64,000 bases of DNA from Acrocarpospora catenulata. Lineage in GTDB: Bacteria; Actinomycetota; Actinomycetes; Streptosporangiales; Streptosporangiaceae. The stretch spans positions 186,001 to 250,000 of the forward strand of contig NZ_JAHCST010000004.1 of NCBI RefSeq assembly GCF_018476525.1. The letters run 5' to 3'. The position numbers were made by a program, and so were the translations under genes. Below the pieces are notes generated by a model. The model saw nothing but the letters and a program-made list of their open reading frames with translations, was not told the origin of the DNA and did not search any database. Shown here piece after piece: positions 17,278 through 24,949 of this stretch. The stretch's first letter is position 1. Every line of letters begins with the position of its first letter.

Positions 17278-18339
17278 TCAGACGAGCGACTGCGGAGGGC
17301 GAGCACTCTGACACAGGGTCTGGCTGACCAGGGTTCGGTTCATCAGAGGGGAGAACGTTTGCATTGTTTGGGCGAGGGCGGGGAGGTCCTCGGTTACCAG
17401 GGCCTGGGGGCCGTCGCAGAGGGCCTGTTCGGGGTGAGGGTGGACATCGATGATTACGCCGTCGGCGCCTACGGCGAGGGCGGCGCGGGTGAGGGGGAGG
17501 ACCAGGTCGCGACGGCCGCCCGAGTGGGAGGGGTCGATGATGACCGGGAGGTGGGAGAGGCGCTGGGCGACCGGGACGGCGGAGACGTCCAGGGTGTTGC
17601 GGGTGGCGGTTTCGAAGGTGCGGATGCCTCGTTCGCAGAGGACGATGTCGAGGTTGCCGCGCTGGGCGATGTATTCGGCCGACATCAGCCACTCGTCGAT
17701 GGTGCCGCTCATGCCGCGCTTGAGCATGACCGGCTTGCCGGCCTTGCCGACCGCCTGGAGGAGGGCGAAGTTCTGGGTGTTGCGGGTGCCGACCTGGAGC
17801 ATGTCGGCGTAGGAGGCGACCAGGGGGACGTCGTGGGCGTCCACGACCTCGGTGACGATCGGGAGGCCGGTCTGCTCGCGTACGTCGGCGAGGATGCGCA
17901 GGCCCGCCTCGCCCAGGCCCTGGAAAGCGTACGGGGAGGTGCGCGGCTTGAAGGCGCCCCCGCGCAGGAGGGTGGCGCCGGCCGCCTTGGCCATCTCGGC
18001 CGCCGCCAGGGTCTGCTGGGGTGTCTCCACCGCGCACGGGCCGGCTATCAGGGTGACCGTCTCCGGTCCGATCGGCACCCCGCCCACCCGCACGGTCGAC
18101 CGTTCCGGATGATTCTCCCGGCTCACCAGCTTGTACGGGGTCGACACCCGCATTACCTCGGCGACGCCACGTTGCCCGCCGAGATTGAGCGCCGCGAACC
18201 GCTCCACGTCCCCGATCAGCCCGATGATCGTACGGCTGACGCCGCGCGACACGAACGCCTCGCCGCCCGCCGCCCCCACCAGGCCGACGATCGCCTCAAT
18301 GTCCTCCGGGGTTGCCGTCGGTGTCATCACGATGACCAT
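17278..18339 (-). CDS. aroF: 3-deoxy-7-phosphoheptulonate (DAHP) synthase, AroAI-beta type
   Basis: 353 aa. Condenses phosphoenolpyruvate and erythrose 4-phosphate, first step of the shikimate pathway. Residues 1-80 are a ferredoxin-like regulatory domain (MVIVMTPTATPEDIEAIVGLV) as in the Thermotoga/Bacillus subfamily. The TIM barrel follows with AGPCAVE, RGGAFKPRTSPYAFQG, VGTRNTQNFALL, MLKRGMSGTIDEW, LCERGIRTFE and IIDPSHSGGRRD (metal and substrate residues Cys, His, Glu and Asp are all present). The 5' region has a 16-bp hairpin and a short FSFSY leader ORF (separate entries), suggesting attenuation by Phe/Tyr supply. Start ATG/GTG region at 18339 with AGGAGA upstream. Confidence 0.95.
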   Translation of the reverse strand: MVIVMTPTATPEDIEAIVGLVGAAGGEAFVSRGVSRTIIGLIGDVERFAALNLGGQRGVAEVMRVSTPYKLVSRENHPERSTVRVGGVPIGPETVTLIAGPCAVETPQQTLAAAEMAKAAGATLLRGGAFKPRTSPYAFQGLGEAGLRILADVREQTGLPIVTEVVDAHDVPLVASYADMLQVGTRNTQNFALLQAVGKAGKPVMLKRGMSGTIDEWLMSAEYIAQRGNLDIVLCERGIRTFETATRNTLDVSAVPVAQRLSHLPVIIDPSHSGGRRDLVLPLTRAALAVGADGVIIDVHPHPEQALCDGPQALVTEDLPALAQTMQTFSPLMNRTLVSQTLCQSARPPQSLV

Positions 18340-18395
18340 GTCTGTCTCCTGTTCGTCCCTTGTCCCGAGGGGTGTCTGAAAGTTTCATGAAACGC

Positions 18396-18431
18396 CGGAA
18401 GCCCCGGGTCCTGATGGACCCGGGGCTTCCG
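18396..18431 (-). promoter_or_regulatory. strong hairpin in aroF leader, candidate attenuator terminator
   Basis: Perfect 16-bp stem: CGGAAGCCCCGGGTCC (18396-18411) against its complement at 18416-18431, with a 4-base loop. On the minus strand it lies between the leader ORF stop (18447) and the aroF start (18339). The next gene runs away on the plus strand, so this is not an end-of-operon terminator. There is no long U-tract. Two further small stems precede it (around 18462-18491 and GTTGC/GCAAC near 18443-18455), which could form the competing structures. Confidence 0.6.
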
Positions 18432-18446
18432 TTTCGCCACTGGTTG

Positions 18447-18518
18447 CTAGCGCAACAAGCGATGGCGACCGGTCCCTACGGGTCCGTCGCCATAGCTAAA
18501 GGAGAAGGCGCTAAGCAC
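18447..18518 (-). CDS. putative leaderless Phe/Tyr leader peptide upstream of aroF
   Basis: 23 codons from GTG 18518; the peptide begins VLSAFSFSYGDGP and ends HRLLR. It contains Phe-Ser-Phe-Ser-Tyr early, as expected of an attenuation peptide sensing Phe/Tyr charging for a DAHP synthase. A -10 like box TATATT lies exactly 6 bases before the GTG, so transcription would start on the GTG (leaderless), a common actinobacterial arrangement. The ORF ends just before the attenuator-like hairpin. There is no Shine-Dalgarno. It is a prediction from arrangement only; I know of no description of it. Confidence 0.5.
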   Translation of the reverse strand: MLSAFSFSYGDGPVGTGRHRLLR

Positions 18519-18593
18519 GCCCAAAATATACCGCACCGTGAGCCCTGGGTACCCAGCGGCGGGCGGTGTGACGACGGATGGCAGGATGAGCGG

Positions 18594-19220
18594 GTGGCGG
18601 AGAATCCAGTGGCGGCGCATCCCGAGGAGGAGAACCGGCTGCCTCCGGGTCAGTACATTCCGCGTGGCAGGCCCGTCATCCACTACGGGAGGGTTCCGGC
18701 GTTCCGGCCGTTCACCTGGCGCTTCCAGGTTTTCGGGGCGACCGCGAGCGGTGAGACGCACGCCTTCACGTGGGAGGAGTTCACGGCGCTGCCCCAGACC
18801 GACGTGGTGGCCGACTTCCACTGTGTGACCAAGTTCTCAATCATGGGCAACGAGTGGGCGGGCGTCCCCGCCTGCGCCCTCCTGTCGGCCGTGCCGCCTG
18901 CCCCCGGTGTCCGCCACGTCATGATCTGGGCCGAGTACGGCTACAGCGCCAACCTCCGCATGACCGACTTCGACCGCGAAACCACCCTCTTCGCCACCGA
19001 ACTCGACGGCAAGCCCCTCACCCCCGAACGCGGCTACCCCGTCCGCATCGTCGTCCCCCACCTGTACGCCTGGAAAAGCGTCAAATGGGTCCGCGCCATC
19101 GAGTACCTAACCGAAGACCGCCGCGGCTTCTGGGAAGACCGCGGCTACCACAACATCGCCGACCCCTGGCGCGAACAGCGCTACTCCTACCAGGAAGACC
19201 CCGGCGACGGCCCGTCGTGA
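18594..19220 (+). CDS. sulfite oxidase-like molybdopterin oxidoreductase
   Basis: 208 aa from GTG 18594; the open frame begins further upstream but crosses the aroF leader region. Fits the small oxidoreductase molybdopterin-binding family (YedY/sulfite-oxidase fold): PRGRPVIHYGRVPAFRPFTWRF, TWEEFTALPQTDVVADFHCVTKFSIMGNEWAGV (Cys of HCVTKFS would ligate Mo), HVMIWAEYGYSANLRM, GYPVRIVVPHLYAWKSVKWVRAIEYL. No Tat signal, so a cytoplasmic location is expected and the electron acceptor is unknown. Confidence 0.85.
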   Translation: MAENPVAAHPEEENRLPPGQYIPRGRPVIHYGRVPAFRPFTWRFQVFGATASGETHAFTWEEFTALPQTDVVADFHCVTKFSIMGNEWAGVPACALLSAVPPAPGVRHVMIWAEYGYSANLRMTDFDRETTLFATELDGKPLTPERGYPVRIVVPHLYAWKSVKWVRAIEYLTEDRRGFWEDRGYHNIADPWREQRYSYQEDPGDGPS

Positions 19221-19232
19221 ACTAGCGGGGTG

Positions 19233-19383
19233 GGGACGATTCCCGCGCGTGCGGGGACGACGACTTCTGGGACCTGGACCAACTCCGCTGGCCAGGACGA
19301 TCCCCGCGCGTGCGGGGCCGACGCGAGAACCCGCGGCCCTCGCAGGAACTGGTCAGGACGATCCCCGCGTGTGCGGGGCCGAC
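19233..19383 (-). CRISPR. type I-E-like CRISPR mini-array, three repeats and two 32-base spacers
   Basis: Three 29-base repeats at 19233-19261, 19294-19322 and 19355-19383 start exactly 61 bases apart, leaving two 32-base spacers (19262-19293, 19323-19354). The repeat core is CCCCGCGCGTGCGGGG (19302-19317) with flanks ACGAT and CCGAC, the class found in type I-E systems of actinobacteria. In the usual orientation (GTCGGCCCC...) it reads on the minus strand. The copy at 19233-19261 carries three to four substitutions, as expected of the repeat farthest from the leader, so the leader should lie to the right (from 19384). No cas genes are in the window. Confidence 0.85.
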
Positions 19384-19581
19384 CTGTGGCAAGAGATCGA
19401 ACTCATCCTCGACTACTTCCGAGCCGTAGGTCGGCCTGGTTGCTCTTTGTGGCCAGAATGATGTGGATAGTTGGCATATGCCGCGCTGAGCCCAGTGCCG
19501 TTCGACGCGTCCGGGCGACCGTTCGTCGTAACCGGCTCCACTCCTGTGATTACTAGTCGTAGTCTTCTCCCTCGTGCGCCT
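19384..19581. other. gene-free stretch right of the CRISPR array, possible leader
   Basis: About 200 bases with no convincing ORF. It is less GC-rich around 19440-19480 and 19545-19570. If the array is transcribed on the minus strand, this should contain the leader and promoter; I cannot point to a specific promoter and see no further repeat copy at the 61-base interval. Confidence 0.4.
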
Positions 19582-19614
19582 CTGATCCGGTCACACGGGG
19601 GATGGCCGGATCAG
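19582..19614 (-). terminator. terminator-like hairpin at the end of nfo
   Basis: CTGATCCGG (19582-19590) and CCGGATCAG (19606-19614) form a perfect 9-bp stem that includes the nfo stop codon. No T-run follows, so efficiency is uncertain. Confidence 0.45.
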
Positions 19615-20444
19615 GGCCGCAGTTTCTTCAGGAGGGCGATGTCCTCGCGGTGTTTGTCTGCTTTGCCGGGTGTTTCGATACAGAGGGGGACGCCGTCCGC
19701 CACAGGGTGGCGCATCAACTCGGTGAAGGCCCGCTCCCCGATCTGCCCGGCGCCGATGTTCTCGTGCCGGTCCCGTTTGGACCCGCACGCGTCCTTGCAG
19801 TCGTTGGCGTGGAACATCTTCAAGCGCCCAGGCGCGACCTGGTGGAGTTCCTCCAGCATGCGAGCGACCCCGCCCGGAGCGGCCAGATCGTGCCCGGCGG
19901 CGAAGGCGTGGCAGGTGTCCAGGCAGACCCCGACCTTGGGGTGGGACTCCAGCGCCTCAAGATAGGGCCCCAGATCCTGCACGGTCGCGCACAACATCTG
20001 CCCCTGCCCGGCCATCGGCTCAAGCAGCAGATCGGGCCCGTCCTCCGGGATCTCGTCCAGCAACGGCAGCAGATGGTCGTGCACCTGCCGCAGCGCCGCC
20101 TCCCGGGTCTGGCTCACCGCCGACCCGGTGTGCACCACCACTCCGGCCGCCCCGATCTCGGCCCCGCGTCGCAGCCCGTGCCGGACCACCGCGACGGAAC
20201 CGGTCAGCGTGGCCTCGGTCGGCGACCCGAAGTTGACCAGGTAGTTGACGTGCACGAAGACCGGCATCCCGGCCTCCCTGAGCTTGGCGTCCTCCCGCGG
20301 ATCGCCCTCGCCGAGAGCCCAGCCGCGCGGATTGGAGACGAACACCTGCACCATCTCGGCGCCGATCTCGGCCGCGTACTTCAACCCGGCGGTGGCAAGA
20401 CCCCCGGCCACGGGCACGTGCCCGCCAATGGGATTCCCTGTCAT
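19611..20444 (-). CDS. nfo: deoxyribonuclease IV (endonuclease IV, AP endonuclease)
   Basis: 277 aa. TIM-barrel zinc enzyme that cuts abasic sites in base-excision repair. Metal-ligand motifs appear in family order: GGHVPVAGGL, VFVHVNYLVNFGS, VVVHTGSAV, LLLEPMAGQG, VCLDTCHAFAAGHD, FHANDCKDACGSKRDRHENIGAG, CIETPGK. Length is typical. Starts divergently from uraD, 113 bases apart. Confidence 0.94.
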   Translation of the reverse strand: MTGNPIGGHVPVAGGLATAGLKYAAEIGAEMVQVFVSNPRGWALGEGDPREDAKLREAGMPVFVHVNYLVNFGSPTEATLTGSVAVVRHGLRRGAEIGAAGVVVHTGSAVSQTREAALRQVHDHLLPLLDEIPEDGPDLLLEPMAGQGQMLCATVQDLGPYLEALESHPKVGVCLDTCHAFAAGHDLAAPGGVARMLEELHQVAPGRLKMFHANDCKDACGSKRDRHENIGAGQIGERAFTELMRHPVADGVPLCIETPGKADKHREDIALLKKLRP

Positions 20445-20557
20445 AGCGCACCCCAGCGTAGTTGGAGCAAGCTACAAAACCGGCCAGGCGACAGGCACGC
20501 AGGATGGGAGTTCCGGTTCCTGGCACCCGCCACCCCCACCGGTGTCTACTTGCTGCC

Positions 20558-21031
20558 ATGCGCGATCTCGGCCGTTCCGACCTGCTCGCCTGCTGCGCGT
20601 CCACCCGGTGGGCCGACGCGGTGGCGGCGCATCAGCCGTACCGGACGCTCGCCGAGCTGACCGAGGCGAGCGAGCGGGCGCTCGCCGAAACGGACTGGCC
20701 GGACGTGCTGGAGGCGCTGGCCGCGCACCCCCGGATCGGGGATCGTGACGAAGGGGGCGACCGGGAGGCCGCCTGGTCGCGCGCCGAGCAGTCCGGTACG
20801 GCGCACGCCGACGCCGCCCTGCTGGAGGCGCTGCGCCAGGGCAACCAGGCCTACGAGCGAAGGTTCGGCCACGTCTACCTGATCTGCGCCACCGGAAGGT
20901 CCGCCGGGGAGATGCTCGACCTCCTGCTGGCCCGGCTGGCCAATGACGAGGAAGTGGAGCGCAAGATCGTCCGGGACGAGCTCGCCAAGATCGTCAAACT
21001 CCGTCTGGTCAAGCTGTGGGAGGGCCGATGA
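20558..21031 (+). CDS. uraD: OHCU decarboxylase
   Basis: 157 aa from ATG 20558, the start that gives the family N-terminus; no Shine-Dalgarno is seen and a weak -10 (TCTACT) seven bases before suggests a leaderless message. Decarboxylates 2-oxo-4-hydroxy-4-carboxy-5-ureidoimidazoline to S-allantoin, last step of urate oxidation. Motifs: LAAHPRIGDRD, WSRAEQSGT, LLEALRQGNQAYERRFGHVYLICATGRSAGEMLDLLLARLANDEEVE. First gene of the purine catabolic operon; its stop overlaps the uraH start (ATGA). Confidence 0.94.
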   Translation: MRDLGRSDLLACCASTRWADAVAAHQPYRTLAELTEASERALAETDWPDVLEALAAHPRIGDRDEGGDREAAWSRAEQSGTAHADAALLEALRQGNQAYERRFGHVYLICATGRSAGEMLDLLLARLANDEEVERKIVRDELAKIVKLRLVKLWEGR

Positions 21032-21369
21032 CACTTTCGACGCATGTGCTCGACACCGCGCTCGGGCGCCCGGCCAAGGACGTGTTCGTCCGGCTCTCCT
21101 GCCGGGCGGCGCACGGGTTCGTGCCGCTGGCCGAGGGCCGTACCGACGAGGACGGCCGGATCAGGGAGTGGTCGCCGCTGGGCCGGGGCTGGACCGGCGA
21201 GCTGGACCCGGCCACCTACCGGCTGGTCTTCGACACGGCCGGCTACCTGGGCGAGGAGGCGTTCTTCCCCGAGGTGAGCATCGTCTTCACGATCGACGAC
21301 GCCGGCGAGCACCACCACATCCCGCTGCTGCTCAGTCCTTTCGGCTACTCGACCTATCGGGGGAGTTAG
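21028..21369 (+). CDS. uraH: 5-hydroxyisourate hydrolase (transthyretin-like)
   Basis: 113 aa. Hydrolyses 5-hydroxyisourate to OHCU, between uricase and UraD. N-terminal LSTHVLDTALGRPA with catalytic His, RTDEDGRI loop, HHHIPLLLSPFGYSTYRGS with the diagnostic C-terminal YRGS. Length is standard. ATG 21028 overlaps the uraD stop, and the uricase start follows its own stop by one base, indicating coupled translation. Confidence 0.96.
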   Translation: MTLSTHVLDTALGRPAKDVFVRLSCRAAHGFVPLAEGRTDEDGRIREWSPLGRGWTGELDPATYRLVFDTAGYLGEEAFFPEVSIVFTIDDAGEHHHIPLLLSPFGYSTYRGS

Positions 21370-21370
21370 G

Positions 21371-22222
21371 TTGTTCGTTCTGGGCCCCAACCGGTACGGC
21401 AAGGCCGAGACCCGGGTGGTCCGCGTCACCAAGCACGGCGACGCCCACCACATCAAGGATCTCAACGTCAGCACCGCGCTGTCCGGCGACATGACCGAGG
21501 TGCACCTGTCCGGCGACAACGGCGCCGTGCTGCCCACCGACACGCAGAAGAACACCGTGTACGCCTTCGCCAAGAAGCACGGCGTCGGCGCCGCCGAGGA
21601 CTTCGCCCTGCTGCTGGCCCGGCACTTCGTGGACTCCCAGCCCGCCGTCCGGCACGCGCGGGTGGCCATCGAGGAGTATGCCTGGGAGCGGCGTGGCGGC
21701 CAGTCCTTCGTCCGCTCCGGCCGGGAGACCCGCACCTGCGTGGCCCACTACGACGGGGAACGCTCCTGGGTGGTGTCCGGTCTGACCGACCTGGTGGTGC
21801 TCAACACCACCAACTCCGAGTTCTGGGGCTTCGCCAGGGACGAGTACACCACCCTCCAGGAGACCCACGACCGGATCCTGGCCACCGCCGTCACCGCGAC
21901 CTGGCGCCACTCCGGGCTCTCCGACTGGGACAAGTCCTACGAGAAGGCCCGCCAGGCGCTGCTGGCCGCCTTCGCCGACACCTACAGCCTCTCCCTCCAG
22001 CAGACCCTGTACGCGATGGGCTCCCGGGTGCTCACCGACTGCCCCGAGATCTGCGAGGTACGGCTGGCGCTGCCCAACAAGCACCACTTCCTGGTGGACC
22101 TGTCCCCGTTCGGCCTGGAAAACGACGGCGAGGTCTTCTACGCCGCCGACCGGCCGTACGGGCTGATCGAGGGCACGGTGGCACGCGAGGACGCGCCCCC
22201 CGCCGGACCGGCCTGGGAGTAG
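21371..22222 (+). CDS. pucL: factor-independent urate oxidase (uricase)
   Basis: 283 aa from TTG 21371, the only start that keeps the N-terminal strand (FVLGPNRYGKAETRVVRV). Oxidises urate to 5-hydroxyisourate. T-fold motifs are present: VHLSGDNGAVLPTDTQKNTVYAFAKKHGV (catalytic Thr), FWGFARDEYTTLQETHDRILATAVTATW, and a C-terminal ICEVRLALPNKHHFLVDL. Two tandem T-fold domains and length are as in the family. Sits one base after uraH. Confidence 0.95.
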   Translation: MFVLGPNRYGKAETRVVRVTKHGDAHHIKDLNVSTALSGDMTEVHLSGDNGAVLPTDTQKNTVYAFAKKHGVGAAEDFALLLARHFVDSQPAVRHARVAIEEYAWERRGGQSFVRSGRETRTCVAHYDGERSWVVSGLTDLVVLNTTNSEFWGFARDEYTTLQETHDRILATAVTATWRHSGLSDWDKSYEKARQALLAAFADTYSLSLQQTLYAMGSRVLTDCPEICEVRLALPNKHHFLVDLSPFGLENDGEVFYAADRPYGLIEGTVAREDAPPAGPAWE

Positions 22223-22226
22223 CGGC

Positions 22227-23081
22227 ATGGACTTCCTGCGCCCCGTCACCTGGGCCGACGCACTGGCCGCCAAGGCCGAGCACCCGGCGGCCACCCCCAT
22301 CCAGGGCGGCACCGACGTGATGGTGGAGATCAACCTCGACAAGGGCCGCCCGTCCGCGCTGCTTGACCTCAACCCCGTGGCCGAACTCCAGGACTGGGAC
22401 GAGTCGGACGGCTGGTTCCGGATCGGGGCCGGGGTCAGCTACACCCGGGTCATCACCGAGCTCGGGGCCTGGCTGCCGGGGCTGGCCCAGGCTTCCCGGA
22501 CGGTCGGGTCGCCGCAGATCCGCAACCGGGGGACGGTGGCCGGGAACCTCGGGGCGGCCTCCCCGGCCGGGGACAGCCACCCGCCGCTGCTGGCCTCCGG
22601 CGCGATGGTGGAGGCCGAGTCGGTGCGCGGCACCCGGCTCATCCCGATCGGCGAGTTCTACACCGGGGTGAAGCGGAACGCGCTCGCCCCCGACGAGCTG
22701 ATCCGCGCGGTGCGGGTGCCCCGCGCGGACGGCCCGCAGTACTTCTCCAAGATCGGCACCAGGAACGCGATGGTCATCGCGGTCTGCTCGTTCGGCCTCG
22801 CGCTGCACCCGGGCAGGCGGGAGGTCGGGACCGGCATCGGCTCGGCCGCGCCGACCCCGCGCCGCGCCCCGGAGGCCGAGCGTTTCCTGGCCGGGGAGCT
22901 GGACTGGGAGGGGCGCACCGCGCCGTCGCCGGAGGCCGTGCGGCGGTTCGGCGAGCTGGTCGTCCAGGCCGCCTCGCCCATCGACGACGTGCGCGGCACC
23001 CGCGACTACCGGCTGCACGCGCTGGCCGTGATGGCCCGCCGTACCCTCGGCTGGGCCTGGGCGGAGTACAAGGGGGAATGA
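22227..23081 (+). CDS. xanthine dehydrogenase FAD-binding subunit
   Basis: 284 aa. CO-dehydrogenase-flavoprotein-type FAD domain: MDFLRPVTWADAL, ATPIQGGTDVMVEINLD (FAD pyrophosphate loop), ASRTVGSPQIRNRGTVAGNLGAASPAGDSHPPLLA (isoalloxazine site), ALAPDELIRAVRVPRA. Passes electrons from the Fe-S subunit to NAD in xanthine to urate oxidation. Lies between uricase and the 2Fe-2S subunit, with a 4-base overlap at its 3' end. Confidence 0.93.
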   Translation: MDFLRPVTWADALAAKAEHPAATPIQGGTDVMVEINLDKGRPSALLDLNPVAELQDWDESDGWFRIGAGVSYTRVITELGAWLPGLAQASRTVGSPQIRNRGTVAGNLGAASPAGDSHPPLLASGAMVEAESVRGTRLIPIGEFYTGVKRNALAPDELIRAVRVPRADGPQYFSKIGTRNAMVIAVCSFGLALHPGRREVGTGIGSAAPTPRRAPEAERFLAGELDWEGRTAPSPEAVRRFGELVVQAASPIDDVRGTRDYRLHALAVMARRTLGWAWAEYKGE

Positions 23082-23554
23082 TGCGGGTCAACGTGACCGT
23101 CAACGGCGAGAAACTGACCGCCGGCGACGTGTGGCCGGGCGAGAGCCTGCTGTACGTGCTGCGCGAGCGGCTCGGCCTGCCGGGCGCCAAGAACGCCTGC
23201 GAGCAGGGCGAGTGCGGCTCCTGCACGGTCTACCTGGACGGCACGCCGGTCTGCGCCTGCCTGGTCGCGGCCGGGCAGGCGGAGGGCCGCGAGGTGGTGA
23301 CCGTGGAGGGCCTGGCCGACGGAGACCGGCTCGACCCCGTGCAGCGGGCCTTCGTGGAGTGCGGGGCCGTGCAGTGCGGGTTCTGCACCCCGGGGCTGAT
23401 CGTGCAGGCGCACGCGCTGATCGCGGCCACCCCCGGGGTCCCGGCGGACGCCGAGATCCGGGAGGCGCTGGCCGGGAACCTCTGCCGGTGCACCGGCTAC
23501 GAGAAGATCCTCGACGCGGTACGGCTGGCCGCCGCCCGGAAGGCCGCCCCGTGA
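23078..23554 (+). CDS. xanthine dehydrogenase 2Fe-2S subunit
   Basis: 158 aa; ATG 23078 with a second ATG at 23081. N-terminal plant-type ferredoxin domain CEQGECGSCTVYLDG plus the second cluster CGFCTPG ... CRCTGY, as in the small subunit of xanthine dehydrogenases. The gene for the large molybdopterin-binding subunit, which normally completes the set, does not follow: the next gene, overlapping by 4 bases, is an amidohydrolase. Confidence 0.94.
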   Translation: MMRVNVTVNGEKLTAGDVWPGESLLYVLRERLGLPGAKNACEQGECGSCTVYLDGTPVCACLVAAGQAEGREVVTVEGLADGDRLDPVQRAFVECGAVQCGFCTPGLIVQAHALIAATPGVPADAEIREALAGNLCRCTGYEKILDAVRLAAARKAAP

Positions 23555-24879
23555 TCGTCATCGAGAACGTGTACGTGGCGCCGGTCGCCGGGGCCGAGAT
23601 CCCCGCCGGGCACATCGCGGTGGACGGGGACCGCATCGTGGCCGTGGGGCCGGGGCCGTACGAGGGGGAAGGGGAGCGGATCGACGGGCGGGGCTGCCTG
23701 GCCACGCCCGGCCTGGTCAACACCCACCACCACCTGTACCAGTGGGCCTCGCAGGGGGTGACGCCGGACGGCACGCTCTTCGAGTGGCTGGTCGCCAGCT
23801 ACCCGATCTGGGCGCGGATGGACGCCGAGGTGGTGCACGGCGCGGCCACCGCGGGGCTGGCCTGGCTGGCGAAGTCGGGGTGTACGACCACCTCCGACCA
23901 CCACTACATCTTCCCCAAGGGCCGGGGGGACCTGTTCGACGCGGAGATCCAGGCCGCGCGGGAGGTCGGGCTGCGGTTTCATCCCGGGCGCGGGTCGATG
24001 GACCGGGGGCGGTCGCAGGGCGGGCTCCCGCCGGACTCGGTGGTCGAGACGTTCGACGAGATCCTGGCCGAGACCGAGGCCGCCGTCCGGAAATATCACG
24101 ACCCGTCCTTCGGGTCGATGCTTCGCATCGCCGTCGCCCCCTGCTCGCCGTTCTCGGTCAGCGGGCGGCTGATGACCGAGAGCGCCGAACTCGCCCGCAG
24201 GCTCGGCGTGCGCCTGCACACCCACGGCGCGGAGACCCTCGACGAGGACGAGCACTGCAGGGAGCAGTTCGGCATGCTGCCCGTCGAGTACCTGGAGTCG
24301 CTCGGCTGGCTCGGGCCCGACGTGTGGCTGGCGCACTGCGTGCACCTCACCGACGCCGACCTCCGGCGCTTCGCCGAGACCGGGACCGGCACCGCGCACT
24401 GCCCCACCTCCAACGGGCGGCTGGGCGCCGGCATCGCCCGGGTCAGCGAGCTGCTCCGGGCCGGGGCGCCAGTGGGGCTCGGCGTGGACGGGGCCGCCTC
24501 CAGCGAGATGACGGCGCTGGCGGGGGAGCTCAGGATGGCCCTGCTGATGCAGCGCGCCCGGTACGGCCCGGAGGCGCTGACCGCGCGGCAGGCGCTGGAG
24601 ATCGCCACCCTGGGCGGGGCGCGCTGCCTCGGGCGGGAGACGGAGATCGGGACCCTGGAGGCAGGGAAGCTCGCCGACATCGCGCTCTGGCGGGTGGACG
24701 GGTTCTACGCGGCGGTGGACGATCCGGTGGTCGCCCTGGCGTACGGGCGGACGCCGCCGCTGGCGCGGTTGCTGGTCGGGGGGCGGACCGTCGTCGAGGA
24801 CGGGGAGCTGCGCACGGTGGGCGACCTGGCGGCGGCCGAGGCCGGGGCGCGGGCGCACCGGCGGTTGGCCCAGGCCTGA
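23551..24879 (+). CDS. 8-oxoguanine deaminase (amidohydrolase)
   Basis: 442 aa from GTG 23551 overlapping the previous stop (GTGA). Amidohydrolase fold with the metal pair TPGLVNTHHHLYQWASQG, VRLHTHGAET, LAHCVHLTD and LGVDGAASSE. The HHHLYQ and GRGSMDRGRSQGGLPPD segments resemble 8-oxoguanine deaminases, which convert 8-oxoguanine to urate and so feed the surrounding pathway; guanine deaminase is the alternative. It shows VVGGRTVVEDGEL-type C-terminal sandwich repeats. Confidence 0.85.
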   Translation: MIVIENVYVAPVAGAEIPAGHIAVDGDRIVAVGPGPYEGEGERIDGRGCLATPGLVNTHHHLYQWASQGVTPDGTLFEWLVASYPIWARMDAEVVHGAATAGLAWLAKSGCTTTSDHHYIFPKGRGDLFDAEIQAAREVGLRFHPGRGSMDRGRSQGGLPPDSVVETFDEILAETEAAVRKYHDPSFGSMLRIAVAPCSPFSVSGRLMTESAELARRLGVRLHTHGAETLDEDEHCREQFGMLPVEYLESLGWLGPDVWLAHCVHLTDADLRRFAETGTGTAHCPTSNGRLGAGIARVSELLRAGAPVGLGVDGAASSEMTALAGELRMALLMQRARYGPEALTARQALEIATLGGARCLGRETEIGTLEAGKLADIALWRVDGFYAAVDDPVVALAYGRTPPLARLLVGGRTVVEDGELRTVGDLAAAEAGARAHRRLAQA

Positions 24880-24949
24880 TCGTGTGTGGCCGGTCCGTGC
24901 GGGGGCGGGATGATGGAGGGTCACTGCCGCCCAGTCTGAGGTTGTCGCC

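Noticed and set aside
19230-19556. ORF running through the CRISPR repeats
   Set aside because: Repetitive peptide (IPARAG, DDPRACGAD) simply reflects the repeats; a 61-base period cannot keep frame.
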